Shown: piece by piece, positions 13,304-21,064 of the stretch
Numbering within the stretch: position 1 is the stretch's first letter
How the letters are laid out: each line of letters begins with the position of its first letter
From: a virus
Strand: one strand, 5' to 3'
DNA: 21,064 bases
Virus record (IMG/VR): IMGVR_UViG_3300025759_000868
Location: 1 to 21,064 of that record
Made by a program: the position numbers and the translations under genes
Notes under the pieces: model-generated
The model's database searches: none
Told to the model about the DNA's origin: nothing
Seen by the model: the letters and a program-made list of their open reading frames with translations, nothing else

Positions 13304-15543
13304 TATTGTTTACCTATTTTAGGACGCATAATACATCTAACATTAGTAGTCCATATGCCATTCGATCCTATAGTATGAGTAACATTGATTACGCTAAAAA
13401 CTGTGTTTATTCGATATCGGATTGGTAGTCCTTCAAACTGCAACACGTCCCCATACCGGAATCCGTTAATGCCATCTATCGTAAACGAAACATCAAACGG
13501 AAATATTGGCGCGGCAAGTTTATTTGATTGTTGTATTTTATCCGTTGGATACTGTATATATTTTCGCAATGCATTTCTCAATGCTGCTTTTTTATCGGTA
13601 CTCGTTGGATTTTTAGAAAAATCTACTTTTGCATCTTGTAATTGGTTTTGATATTTAATATATGTATCTTCATATTTATTAGCCAATGTTTGTGCAATAT
13701 TTTCTGCATCAGGATTGATAGTATTAGTAATGTTTCCTAAGTCATCAGTTGTTCGAGTAATTGAATTTGATAAATACATGAAATTCATATATGGTGCTAT
13801 ATCTTGTTCTGAAATTTTATCTGGGGCTTGATTTAGTACATATGAAAGAGTTTTTACCGAATCCGGTAATTTTGTTGAAAATTTAAAATCTCGAACTATA
13901 GTTCCTCGAGGATCATTAGCAAACATTGGTATTGAATATGGTTTAACATCAGCTGCAGTTTTTTCGTTTAAAACTTTGTTTGCATCATAAAACAACAATG
14001 CCTGTGATCCATCTGGTGGTGTTATTAATTTTAAATTAACAGCATCCCCAGTATCTGATTTTATTATACTACTTATTGCTTGAAAAAAGTTATTAACATT
14101 AAACTTATTATTGTTATTTTTTAATAGCGAATCTGTTATTTCTTCAATTGTTTCTAGATTAATAAATATTTTTGTTGGATATGATACTCGATTAGCAGTA
14201 TCTAGAAAACTTACTGCTTGTTCTCGTATAGTATCATAATAATAAATTCCTACATTTCGTACAACTGTGCCTTCTATTTCAAACTCCGACCCATAAAACG
14301 TTCTAGGATACTTCATTAGCAATGTTCGAGATGGATTAGCTGATACCAATTTTTCATAATATACACCAGTTGTTATAGAAGAATCGCATATAATAGTAGC
14401 CACAGTATCTAATTTAGATAGAACATTTTCATCTATAAACCGTACCAAATATCCTAATGTTACATATCTAGAATACTCTGCAGATCCGATTGCATATGGT
14501 TTTCCATATAATGCCCATTGATCGGTAATAGTTTCATCCCCTTCAGCTAAATCTTGTATTTGTTGTTTACCTTTTGATCGTATTTCTTCACTAGTGCTTA
14601 ACGATTGTCCCAAAACCGCGGTATCAACTAGTTGTTCTAATTGATTGAATACATAGTTTGGTGGTTGGTCAGTGTTTTCCGCAGATTCGTTAACACTCGT
14701 TCCATTTGTAGTATCTTCTGGATTAATATTTACTATAACATCACTAACACCTGGTTTATTTGTTGGTATCTGATTGCTAGGTGTTTTATCTGTATCTATT
14801 AACAATGACATATCAGGTAAAATGTTAGTAGTACCAGTTAGTTGCAATGATACTTGCACAGATCCATCTTGTTGGTAATCTAATGTAAAAGAAACAATTA
14901 ACCCATCAAATACTACTTGATTAATTCGCTTGAATTCTTCAAAATCTTGTTGTGTAAGCTTTGGATATCGCTCTTGTATTTTTTTATATGTTGGTAATAT
15001 GTTGTCAGTTAAATATGACTCGCCCGCAGCTAATGCAGAATCAGGATATCGAAATTTTATTCGGGCAGATCGGCCGGGGCGCATCCATGTTGATTCGAAA
15101 TACTCTAAATCTCGGCCAGGATTTGGAATAGTTATATTCACTGATGCCTTATTCAAAAATCCGTGAGAATGATCACCAATATTGATATCAGCAGATGTAA
15201 TTATTGGAGGTATTCGCTTTGATGTATCATTAAATGAACCCATCGTTTTTGCAACATATAGGGGGTGCGTAAAATCTATTTGATTGTTTATAGTTGATAT
15301 TGATCGTTCTTTTAAAAACCCACCTGGTAAAAATTGGTTGTATCTAGTTTCACTCCCGCCAAGTTTTTCCCCAATTGGAGTAGTATATGCAGATGATGAA
15401 TATGCTGTTATTTCTACATTGGCAATTTTACCTAACATAAAATTCAATGCACTGGTGTTTCTGTTTATTTTCCCAGCACCAGCTCGTGCATCGAGTTCTC
15501 GTTGTAAGTTTTCGTCTAGTTGTGAATAATATATTTCGCTCAT
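13303..15543 (-). CDS. Large baseplate hub-like structural protein
   Basis: A 746-residue protein, probably the central baseplate/hub component. It opens with Y-S-Q-L-D-E-N-L-Q-R-E-L-D-A-R-A-G-A-G (6-24), a start I associate with baseplate proteins of marine T4-like phages. Around residues 120-170 lies a beta segment with N-K-A-S-V-N-I-T-I-P-N-P-G-R-D-L and R-P-G-R-S-A-R-I-K-F-R-Y-P that looks like a hub/late-control-D-type beta-barrel strand pair. The C-terminal part (I-R-Y-R-I-N-T-V-F-S-V-I-N-V-T-H-T-I) is also typical of hub barrels. It overlaps the LysM-type gene by 4 bases, a neighbour pairing usual for hub genes in contractile systems. There is no cell-wall hydrolase motif. The gp27-type role is inferred from context. 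Confidence 0.75.
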   Translation of the reverse strand: MSEIYYSQLDENLQRELDARAGAGKINRNTSALNFMLGKIANVEITAYSSSAYTTPIGEKLGGSETRYNQFLPGGFLKERSISTINNQIDFTHPLYVAKTMGSFNDTSKRIPPIITSADINIGDHSHGFLNKASVNITIPNPGRDLEYFESTWMRPGRSARIKFRYPDSALAAGESYLTDNILPTYKKIQERYPKLTQQDFEEFKRINQVVFDGLIVSFTLDYQQDGSVQVSLQLTGTTNILPDMSLLIDTDKTPSNQIPTNKPGVSDVIVNINPEDTTNGTSVNESAENTDQPPNYVFNQLEQLVDTAVLGQSLSTSEEIRSKGKQQIQDLAEGDETITDQWALYGKPYAIGSAEYSRYVTLGYLVRFIDENVLSKLDTVATIICDSSITTGVYYEKLVSANPSRTLLMKYPRTFYGSEFEIEGTVVRNVGIYYYDTIREQAVSFLDTANRVSYPTKIFINLETIEEITDSLLKNNNNKFNVNNFFQAISSIIKSDTGDAVNLKLITPPDGSQALLFYDANKVLNEKTAADVKPYSIPMFANDPRGTIVRDFKFSTKLPDSVKTLSYVLNQAPDKISEQDIAPYMNFMYLSNSITRTTDDLGNITNTINPDAENIAQTLANKYEDTYIKYQNQLQDAKVDFSKNPTSTDKKAALRNALRKYIQYPTDKIQQSNKLAAPIFPFDVSFTIDGINGFRYGDVLQFEGLPIRYRINTVFSVINVTHTIGSNGIWTTNVRCIMRPKIGKQ

Positions 15544-15842
15544 CGTCGTGTATTTATTGAATTAATAAAACTAATTGTTTGTTCCGTAGATGGAATTCGT
15601 AAAACTGTGTTTGGTGAGACTACCAATGATCCTTTGCCTAAGCCATTTGCAGCGGCAATTATGTACCACAATGATTGATCACCATATAATTTAGATGCCA
15701 ATATGTCTAATCGATCGGCACTGGTTACTTGTATATACAAATCACTTGAATTGTATGGTGGTATTGATATGATCCATGTTCCATATCGACGTTTTCTGTT
15801 TTCGTCTCGACTGATTGGTGTATTGCTGTATCTATTTGCCAT
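15540..15842 (-). CDS. LysM-type baseplate protein (gp53/gpX-like)
   Basis: A 100-residue protein with one LysM-like fold. The core reads D43-R-L-D-I-L-A-S-K-L-Y-G-D55-x-S-L-W59-Y-I-I-A-A-A-N66-G, then a short P-N-T-V-L-R-I-P end. This is the pattern of phage and contractile-injection baseplate LysM proteins (T4 gp53, P2 gpX, Afp7-type), which join tube or hub subunits rather than bind peptidoglycan. It sits directly before the hub-like gene, overlapping it by 4 bases, as expected for these families. The N-terminus is basic and polar and has no signal peptide, so a cell-wall enzyme is unlikely. An AGAAAG Shine-Dalgarno-like sequence precedes the ATG. Confidence 0.85.
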   Translation of the reverse strand: MANRYSNTPISRDENRKRRYGTWIISIPPYNSSDLYIQVTSADRLDILASKLYGDQSLWYIIAAANGLGKGSLVVSPNTVLRIPSTEQTISFINSINTRR

Positions 15843-15878
15843 GTTATATTTCTTTCTATGTAGCCTTGATTATAGAGT

Positions 15879-17432
15879 TTACGTAAGAATCTTCGACAAC
15901 TTACTTAATCGATCGAGTAAGGCCTTTTGTTCCGCTGTCACTGGATTCTTTTCCATATCACTTAACCAATTATCGTTTCCATCTTTAGCTTGATCATCTG
16001 GATTAAATGTTTTAGCCAATGTATAAAATTTACCGCCGTTTTGAGGTAATTCATTTGTTACTATGTTTAATCCCATATTTACTGAAATTTTCTTCGGAGC
16101 TTGCATCATTTCTGGATCATCTTCTATGTTAATTTCCCAAGTTGTATTAGTATCATGTAATGTGTATGTTAAACTGCTAATAACAGCAGCTTGTTGAAAG
16201 AATAAATCTCCCAATGTAAATCGAATCCATGGGCCTTCCATGGAAATATCGTTTGCATTATATGCGGGAGCGGTATATCCTGCTAGTGCATTAAGCTTTC
16301 TCCATATGGGTTTCATTTCATCTCTATCCGTTGCATATACAATAAAATTAATATTTACATTTCTAGAATATGCAGTATAATGATAATTCGGATCTGCTCG
16401 ACCTATCATAGTAACAGGTGTCCACTGCGGTGAAAATGTATCGGATACACTATCAATGGTTGCTCGGAATACTATTGCATCATCTTCTAATGCTGTATTA
16501 TCGCCAGAATTTTTATTTTGACCGGGTGATAATTTTGGTCCAGTAAAAAAGAATTTTATAAAATCCTGTGTTATTCCTAGTTTATCTACATCCATTCCAA
16601 ACACCGTCGGTTTCCATTGATATATTTTATTGAGATCAACTTCCTTTCGATAATCAATAACTTGAACTCGGTCTCCACGGAATGGAGTTGCTTGTGCTAA
16701 TGGATTTAATATTGGCCTCCATTTATTACCCTTCCATCGAGTAGCTACGTGACTTGTTGCCGTGAAATCATTTCTTAATGCATATATATTTCCATGGTCT
16801 CCCCAACCATATCCAAATTTTCTGCCGGCATCCCGATTAAATACCGAATATGCACCCCCGGGAGCTGCGGATGCTGCTGCATATGCTCCGGCTCGCCAAT
16901 ATGATTTAGCAAGTCCTGAACCAATCGATCGGGCAATTGCGGCAGAACCATCCAATCGTATAGCAGTAGCTGTTCTTGTAGAATATCCTTTTCTAGAACG
17001 GAAATCTTGATATAGTATACCTGGTAATTTGTTTAAATTAGTAAAAGGAACTGAAGTGTAAATAAATCCTTGATTGTAATTTTCACTGCTTTGTATTAAT
17101 GATTGTCCGATTTGTGCTACTTGTGGTACACCTAATTGCGATGCAATCGCGGTTGATGCCAATCCAGTTGTTCGTTGAAATAATAATCCTCCGATATTAT
17201 CCATAGTAACATTTGTGTTGTTACGAACTGTACCGAATGCATATTGATATGAAAATCCGGGGGTGACTGTATTTGTTATATACTTTAAATTCGACGTAGA
17301 CACCAACCCTAGTGTGTTTAACTTTTGTACTGAAGATGGTGCCTGGCCAGGAACGATATTATATAATGATGTAGCCGTAGTATATACTGCAGATGGAGCA
17401 GTTGGATTTGTTATGTCTAAAATGTTACTCAT
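15879..17432 (-). CDS. Baseplate / tail-tube-junction-like structural protein
   Basis: A 517-residue structural protein. The C-terminal domain (about 315-460) contains I-G-R-A-D-P-N-Y-H-Y (343-352), R-N-V-N-I-N-F-I-V-Y (357-366), P-I-W-R-K-L-N-A-L-A-G-Y (375-386), G-P-W-I-R-F-T-L-G-D-L-F (400-411) and P-K-K-I-S-V-N (446-452). This pattern recurs in tail-tube-like and baseplate-initiator domains of T4-like phages and DNA-circularisation-type tail proteins. The middle (180-200) is Ala/Gly-rich, and the N-terminal 130 residues are low in charge. The gene follows the tape measure with a 4-base ATGA overlap and precedes the LysM protein, where T4-type phages carry gp48/gp54-like tube initiators. 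The exact T4 counterpart is uncertain. Confidence 0.75.
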   Translation of the reverse strand: MSNILDITNPTAPSAVYTTATSLYNIVPGQAPSSVQKLNTLGLVSTSNLKYITNTVTPGFSYQYAFGTVRNNTNVTMDNIGGLLFQRTTGLASTAIASQLGVPQVAQIGQSLIQSSENYNQGFIYTSVPFTNLNKLPGILYQDFRSRKGYSTRTATAIRLDGSAAIARSIGSGLAKSYWRAGAYAAASAAPGGAYSVFNRDAGRKFGYGWGDHGNIYALRNDFTATSHVATRWKGNKWRPILNPLAQATPFRGDRVQVIDYRKEVDLNKIYQWKPTVFGMDVDKLGITQDFIKFFFTGPKLSPGQNKNSGDNTALEDDAIVFRATIDSVSDTFSPQWTPVTMIGRADPNYHYTAYSRNVNINFIVYATDRDEMKPIWRKLNALAGYTAPAYNANDISMEGPWIRFTLGDLFFQQAAVISSLTYTLHDTNTTWEINIEDDPEMMQAPKKISVNMGLNIVTNELPQNGGKFYTLAKTFNPDDQAKDGNDNWLSDMEKNPVTAEQKALLDRLSKLSKILT

Positions 17433-19255
17433 GCGAATCTATCTCCGTTAACACTGTTTGCTTGGTATAATGGGTCTGTTGTAATAGTAACCCCTTTCAT
17501 GGCTACTGCCATTGCGTTTGCTAATTTATTTATCTGATCATCTGTTATGCCGCTATTACCGGCTAGTTGATTTGCTAATGCTTGATTGCCACCAGCACTT
17601 GTTCCAGCAATCATGGTATTTCCGCCTGCAATTGACATGAATTTGTCTTGTGGATTAAATTGAATTACGGCATCGTCTAGTTTCTCTGTTGACTGACCTG
17701 GTTTTGGTAATGTAGTCGGAAATTTCCCAATTCCAGCCATTGCCCCGGGGGAGTCAATCAAGCCACCTATAAAATCACCAATAGCACCAAGTGTGTCGCC
17801 AACTACCGGTAAACTTGTTACTATGTCAGCAATACCATCGGTAATTGCTTTAAATCCTGGTACTACATCTGCCAATTCACCTAATAATTTAGTTGTTTGA
17901 TTATATGCTACTCCAAATTGCTGCGCTGCCCCGATAAAAGATGCAAAATTTGGACCTGCAATTGCTTTTTGAAATTGCTCGATATTACCCATTGCTGATT
18001 GTAAATCCGATCGGGTACTGCCAACTGCTGCAGCAGATCCTGATGCGGATCCCAAGACTCCTTGTACAATATTACTATTCAATGATTTAATTTCATCATA
18101 TATTAGCTGATCGGTTGTACGTTGTTCTCGAATTGCTTCTTTTTCGTCATCGGTGAGTTTATCCTGCATCCGTTCTGATGCAGCAATTAATTCATCTGGA
18201 GTCATGGCAAACACGTCCTGACCCAATTCATCTTGCATTTTGTCTAATACATTTTTCTTTTGGATAGAACGAGATAATACGGATTCGTCCATACCAAAAA
18301 GTTTAGACATAGCCTGCCGTGCCATAAAATTGGTTTCTAGGTGTTCGCCTTCTTGTTCAAGAATTTGATTCATTATGTCTGCCATCTCATTTGCTTCACC
18401 GCGGAATTGTGCTTGTCGATACAAATTAGTTAAACTCTCGCCTTGATCATTAACTAATCGACGACCGGTTAATGCTTGGTATTCTAATTCATTCCCAACA
18501 CTCTGTTCGATGTTTAATAATGCTTCGCCAGTTTTATTTAAATCAGACATTGATAGCCCCAATGCTCTAGATTTTAAAACTGCTAATTCTAATGATCCTG
18601 GTATTCGGCCGAATTGCAATTGAAGATTAGCTGTTAACTTTCCAATATCTTCAACCAAATCACGATATGTCCCAGTTAGACCGGTTGAGTCTTCAATTGC
18701 AGCTGCAATATTTAATTGATTATCTAACTGAGCTTTTCCTGATTCAGCGATGGTTGATGCATATAATTCATATCCAGCCGCAGCTTCAGCTGTTACCCCT
18801 AATTGGGTAACCATGATTTTCTGAGCTTCAAATAAGTTTTTACGATATCCAGTTATTGCTTTATCTCCACCAACGAATCCGGTTGCTATAGTATTTAAAT
18901 TTTTAGCATACTCAGTAGTAGTTTCAATTCCAACCTTAAACTCAGCAGATATTGTTTCTAGTTGATACCCGAATTGGGCTGCACTTTTACTTGATACCCC
19001 AAATATTGTATTTAATGCAGAATATCGTTGTTCTAGAGCGGTAGCATTTTTAGCTACTTCCATTAATACAACGGATACACGTTCACTGATGCCGATAGTT
19101 GCTTGTATACCAGCCTGAAGCGAGTTGATACTAGCAGCGGCATCTAATATATTTTTACTAAATCCTTCAGCCGCGTCGCCTAAATCATCTAAGCCAGAAC
19201 CTAATTTTATGCGATTGGATTTTAATTTTAATATTTTATCGTGGTTAATATTCAT
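17429..19255 (-). CDS. Tail tape measure protein
   Basis: A 608-residue protein that sets tail length and fills the tail tube. Seen: long Ala/Leu/Glu-rich helical stretches with few aromatics (residues 30-450), for example E-V-A-K-N-A-T-A-L-E-Q-R-Y-S-A-L; helix-forming acidic blocks around 300-400 (E-L-G-Q-D-V-F, D-D-E-K-E-A-I-R-E-Q); and a hydrophobic Gly/Val/Ile-rich segment at about 455-505, as in tape measure membrane-insertion regions. It is encoded right after the chaperone pair and before baseplate genes, the standard position. At about 0.15 nm per residue, 608 residues predict a tail near 90 nm, close to T4. The start follows a TTTAGG site 6 bases upstream. Confidence 0.88.
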   Translation of the reverse strand: MNINHDKILKLKSNRIKLGSGLDDLGDAAEGFSKNILDAAASINSLQAGIQATIGISERVSVVLMEVAKNATALEQRYSALNTIFGVSSKSAAQFGYQLETISAEFKVGIETTTEYAKNLNTIATGFVGGDKAITGYRKNLFEAQKIMVTQLGVTAEAAAGYELYASTIAESGKAQLDNQLNIAAAIEDSTGLTGTYRDLVEDIGKLTANLQLQFGRIPGSLELAVLKSRALGLSMSDLNKTGEALLNIEQSVGNELEYQALTGRRLVNDQGESLTNLYRQAQFRGEANEMADIMNQILEQEGEHLETNFMARQAMSKLFGMDESVLSRSIQKKNVLDKMQDELGQDVFAMTPDELIAASERMQDKLTDDEKEAIREQRTTDQLIYDEIKSLNSNIVQGVLGSASGSAAAVGSTRSDLQSAMGNIEQFQKAIAGPNFASFIGAAQQFGVAYNQTTKLLGELADVVPGFKAITDGIADIVTSLPVVGDTLGAIGDFIGGLIDSPGAMAGIGKFPTTLPKPGQSTEKLDDAVIQFNPQDKFMSIAGGNTMIAGTSAGGNQALANQLAGNSGITDDQINKLANAMAVAMKGVTITTDPLYQANSVNGDRFA

Positions 19256-19284
19256 GTTTGCCTAAACATCTTTATTATAAATAT

Positions 19285-19557
19285 TTACTTAGGAGGTTTT
19301 GCGATGTTAGGTTGCGAAGCAGATTTACTTGAATTATTAGGTTGTAACTTTTCGTTTAGTTTATTGACCCACATTCGGCGCATTGGAATCGGCATATTGT
19401 ATATATCTGTAAATGTCCATCGGCCTTCTCCATACCATATTAAATCAAATAAATTTTCATGCAATATTACACGATCTGCTGGTTTAAATCCAAAAAAAGT
19501 CTGATCCAATTGGAAATGTAGATTGGAAGGCCTCCATATCGCCTTCCGTTGTCTCAT
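19285..19557 (-). CDS. Second frame of tail assembly chaperone, probably frameshift-expressed
   Basis: An open frame of 90 codons from ATG 19557, overlapping the upstream chaperone gene by 74 bases in the +1 frame. The conserved-looking part begins only after the overlap: G-F-K-P-A-D-R-V, then L-F-D-L-I-W-Y-G-E-G-R-W, and I-Y-N-M-P-I-P-M-R-R-M-W-V-N-K-L-N-E-K-L. The Y-N-M-P-x-x-x-R-R block is one I recognise from small baseplate-hub-assembly extensions in marine T4-like phages. No Shine-Dalgarno sequence precedes ATG 19557. A seven-T run sits inside the overlap, so expression as a C-terminal extension of 19484-20269 (about 327 residues in all) is more likely than separate initiation. It lies directly before the tape measure gene, where chaperone extensions are encoded in tailed phages. 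Confidence 0.8.
   Translation of the reverse strand: MRQRKAIWRPSNLHFQLDQTFFGFKPADRVILHENLFDLIWYGEGRWTFTDIYNMPIPMRRMWVNKLNEKLQPNNSSKSASQPNIAKPPK
19484..19501 (-). promoter_or_regulatory. Candidate +1/-2 ribosomal frameshift site (T7 run)
   Basis: Minus strand, 0 frame: GAC TTT TTT TGG ATT TAA. The T run is 19498-19492. Slipping the P-site Phe codon by +1 gives F-F-G-F-K and enters the downstream frame. A -2 slip gives F-F-F-G. A -1 slip does not reach it. The chaperone stop is two codons after the run. Confidence 0.7.
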
Positions 19558-20269
19558 AAAAGAATTCGTATGTTAAATTTAATGTAGGTTGAGTTTGTCT
19601 TATATGTGTTCTAAATTTTCTAGATTCAATCGGAGTTAGTTGCACTCGTATAAAATTTTGTATGAAATCAGGATTTCTGTTTTCATTTATAGATCGAATC
19701 GATTGGGTTAAAAAATAACTTATAGTAGAATCAGTTGGAATATTATTTAAAACAGACGCTGGAAGATATCGATATTTAATAGTATGAGTATCATCTATTT
19801 TATAATCAAATTCGCCATTTTCATCTGATTCCAATTCAAAAGCCACTGGTCTTAATTTATTTAAATTTACTGTTTCTGAAATAGATTTACCGTTTGGCGC
19901 TTTAACCGTAACCGGATAATCAGCTCCATATCCACTTATACGAGCTGAAATGATTAACCATTCTTTATCTGCCTCTATCAATGTGTCGACATTAAATCCA
20001 GGAGTAATAACCAATGATGTTATTAACTTATCAAAAACTATACCTTCTTTAATATACGACCCATTAGTTAAAATATCTTCATCATATGCAGTCATATGTC
20101 GCATTTCTACAATGCCTTCGCTACATGGATTTGATTTTGGATATACTTTACCGCCACTAGGTAAATGAACAATGACTCCAGGTATTTTCGAAGTTTGTGT
20201 TTTTTCGTAATTTTGTTTGGCTAATTCAATTAAATTGTTGTTTGAAACTCGCGTTGATACTTTTGACAT
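19484..20269 (-). CDS. gp26/gp51-like baseplate assembly protein / tail assembly chaperone
   Basis: A 261-residue protein of the T4 baseplate-assembly (gp26/gp51-like) type that acts as a tail assembly chaperone for the tape measure and hub. Seen: H-L-P-S-G-G-K-V-Y-P (35-44), M-R-H-M-T-A-Y-D-E-D-I-L-T-N (56-69), L-I-T-S-L-V (82-87), A-D-K-E-W-L-I-I-S-A-R-I-S-G-Y-G-A-D-Y (100-118), a cysteine-poor central domain and a C-terminus E-A-F-Q-S-T-F-P-I-G-S-D-F-F-W-I. The ATG has an AAGGAAAG Shine-Dalgarno sequence. The last codons include a seven-T run immediately before the stop, and a second frame continues for 68 codons beyond, the arrangement of frameshifted chaperones such as lambda G/GT. It lies between the tail tube and tape measure genes, as expected. 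Confidence 0.88.
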   Translation of the reverse strand: MSKVSTRVSNNNLIELAKQNYEKTQTSKIPGVIVHLPSGGKVYPKSNPCSEGIVEMRHMTAYDEDILTNGSYIKEGIVFDKLITSLVITPGFNVDTLIEADKEWLIISARISGYGADYPVTVKAPNGKSISETVNLNKLRPVAFELESDENGEFDYKIDDTHTIKYRYLPASVLNNIPTDSTISYFLTQSIRSINENRNPDFIQNFIRVQLTPIESRKFRTHIRQTQPTLNLTYEFFYETTEGDMEAFQSTFPIGSDFFWI

Positions 20270-20309
20270 ACTTTCCTTATTATAACTTTATTATAAATAT
20301 AAGATCAGT

Positions 20310-20333
20310 AAAAATGGGAGCCGAAACTCCCAT
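20310..20333 (-). terminator. Terminator after tail tube gene
   Basis: On the minus strand a 7-bp stem ATGGGAG/CTCCCAT with loop TTTCGG is followed by TTTTACTG. It begins 27 bases after the tail tube stop and precedes the chaperone gene. It would lower expression of chaperone and tape measure relative to the abundant tube protein. Confidence 0.9.
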
Positions 20334-20360
20334 TGTAATACTTATATAATTTGTATATTT

Positions 20361-20948
20361 TTAGAAATTCAAGAATGCCCAGTCATATCTTAATGTTGCC
20401 GAAATCATTACAGCATCAGTTGTACCCCAATCTAATGAACCAAAATTAACATCTGCTAAATATGTTCCTTTTAATGTCCATTCTTCAACCACTTCACCTA
20501 ATCCAGATAATTGCTGAAGTGTTACATCTTGTTTATACATTGATGAATATCCATCTCTACCTGTTGCTGATTCATGGTGCAAACGGAACCATTCCATAGC
20601 TTTTTGTGCTGCACTTGGAATAATAGCATCATAGATAGAAATACCTATATTATTCCAAACTGTTTTACCTTTTACATATCTTTGTACATTAATATGATCT
20701 AATGCTATTTCTCCATTTGCTGCAGATGGTTTTGCAGAAGCTTTAATTAAAAATGCAGGAATTAAATCTGTTCCGATACTCATGATGAAACGATTTGTAT
20801 ATTTTGGTTCCCATGAATATGCAGCATTATAAAATTCATTTTCTGTTCCAAAATCCTGTAATGATCCTGGAAATACTCCTTGACCGTCAGGTGAATCCGC
20901 GCCGTTAACAAAGCCTTCTAAATTAGATGAATTAATATCGTATGGCAT
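20361..20948 (-). CDS. Tail tube protein (gp19-like)
   Basis: A 195-residue major tail tube subunit, the inner tube of the contractile tail through which DNA passes. Seen: W-E-P-K-Y-T-N-R-F-I-M (46-56), I-P-A-F-L-I-K-A-S (63-71), G-E-I-A-L-D-H-I-N-V-Q-R-Y-V-K-G-K (79-95), A-M-E-W-F-R-L-H-H-E-S-A-T-G-R-D-G-Y (117-134), V-E-E-W-T-L-K-G (154-161), and F-G-S-L-D-W-G (169-175). These are strongly characteristic of the T4 gp19 tube family, and the length (195) is close to T4's 163 plus a small N-terminal extension. It has a good AAAAGGA site, its own terminators on both sides, and a position just upstream of the chaperone and tape measure, consistent with separate high-level expression. Confidence 0.95.
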   Translation of the reverse strand: MPYDINSSNLEGFVNGADSPDGQGVFPGSLQDFGTENEFYNAAYSWEPKYTNRFIMSIGTDLIPAFLIKASAKPSAANGEIALDHINVQRYVKGKTVWNNIGISIYDAIIPSAAQKAMEWFRLHHESATGRDGYSSMYKQDVTLQQLSGLGEVVEEWTLKGTYLADVNFGSLDWGTTDAVMISATLRYDWAFLNF

Positions 20949-20986
20949 TTATATCCTTTTCTTTTTATATAAATATTATATACAGT

Positions 20987-21011
20987 AAAAAAGGTAGACC
21001 AAAGCCTACCT
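20987..21011 (-). terminator. Bidirectional terminator upstream of tail tube gene
   Basis: A 6-bp stem (AGGTAG/CTACCT) with an 8-base loop, flanked by a T run on each strand, so it can act in both directions. On the minus strand it ends the structural gene at 21039 and isolates the tail tube gene. It is followed by TTTTTTACTGTAT. Confidence 0.85.
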
Positions 21012-21038
21012 CTTTTTTTTTATTTCGTATGAAATATA

Positions 21039-21064
21039 CTATTCAGGGAATTGTGCACCCGTTG
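21039..21064 (-). CDS. 3' end of an upstream gene, probably structural
   Basis: A partial gene running off the right edge. The last codons on the minus strand read T-G-A-Q-F-P-E followed by TAG at 21041-21039. A terminator follows 28 bases later. By position, just before the gp19-like tube, this is likely a sheath or tube-type structural gene, but eight codons are too few to identify it. Confidence 0.5.

Noticed and set aside
19484-19501. Standard -1 frameshift in the tail chaperone
   Set aside because: The downstream frame is +1 relative to the chaperone, so -1 slippage leads to the wrong frame.
1-21064. TATAAATA and TATTTATA octamers as late promoters throughout
   Set aside because: They occur by chance inside genes and on the wrong strand in this AT-rich sequence. 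Only 1522-1529 is well placed, and it is listed with low confidence.

Overview
The window is part of an AT-rich genome of a T4-like contractile-tailed phage (myovirus). Every gene I can support lies on the minus strand, so transcription runs from high to low coordinates. The T4-like assignment rests on a tail tube protein of the gp19 type, a gp26/gp51-type baseplate assembly protein, a tape measure of about T4 length, and a gp32 / RecA-UvsX / FEN-type exonuclease / DnaB-type helicase block. The host is unknown. A DUF5522-like cysteine-cluster protein and a small histone-H1-like protein are weak hints of a Bacteroidota host. Many genes nevertheless have Shine-Dalgarno-like AAGGA sequences, and two promoters look sigma70-like.

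Layout in transcription order. (1) 21064-12677, tail module: the last codons of a structural gene, a terminator, the gp19-like tube, a terminator, then a tail assembly chaperone whose 3' end overlaps a second frame at a seven-T slippery run. The tape measure follows, then a baseplate/tail-tube-junction-like protein, a LysM-type baseplate protein, a large baseplate hub-like protein and another structural protein. Several of these overlap by 1-4 bases. (2) 12651-9710: a compact, divergent family A DNA polymerase overlapping a PD-(D/E)XK nuclease candidate, then a conserved phage protein of unknown function with a GTG start. (3) 9638-8154: four small proteins with N-terminal tags, one of which seems to start at CTG. 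(4) 8028-1581, replication and nucleotide module: gp32-like SSB, RecA/UvsX, 5'-3' exonuclease, replicative helicase and a B12-dependent class II ribonucleotide reductase. (5) 1506-11: a small histone-like protein, the DUF5522-like protein and two related proteins with features of ADP-ribosyltransferase folds.

The most interesting thread is the N-terminal tags. Seven proteins (11-427, 482-1114, 8154-8354, 8426-8761, 8763-9392, 9432-9638, 10103-11332) carry an L-x-E tripeptide within about the first 14 residues, usually ending near residue 10. T4 uses this position and motif for the capsid-targeting sequence that the prohead protease cleaves from internal head proteins, including the ADP-ribosyltransferase Alt. 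I infer that this phage may package a set of small effectors, among them two ART-like proteins and a nuclease, and inject them with its DNA. Other points worth checking are the +1/-2 frameshift in the tail chaperone, a duplicated promoter upstream of gp32 and the CTG-start gene, and the polymerase with Y-D-S in place of H-D-E. No intergenic stretch exceeds 300 bases. I saw no tRNA, CRISPR array or insertion sequence.
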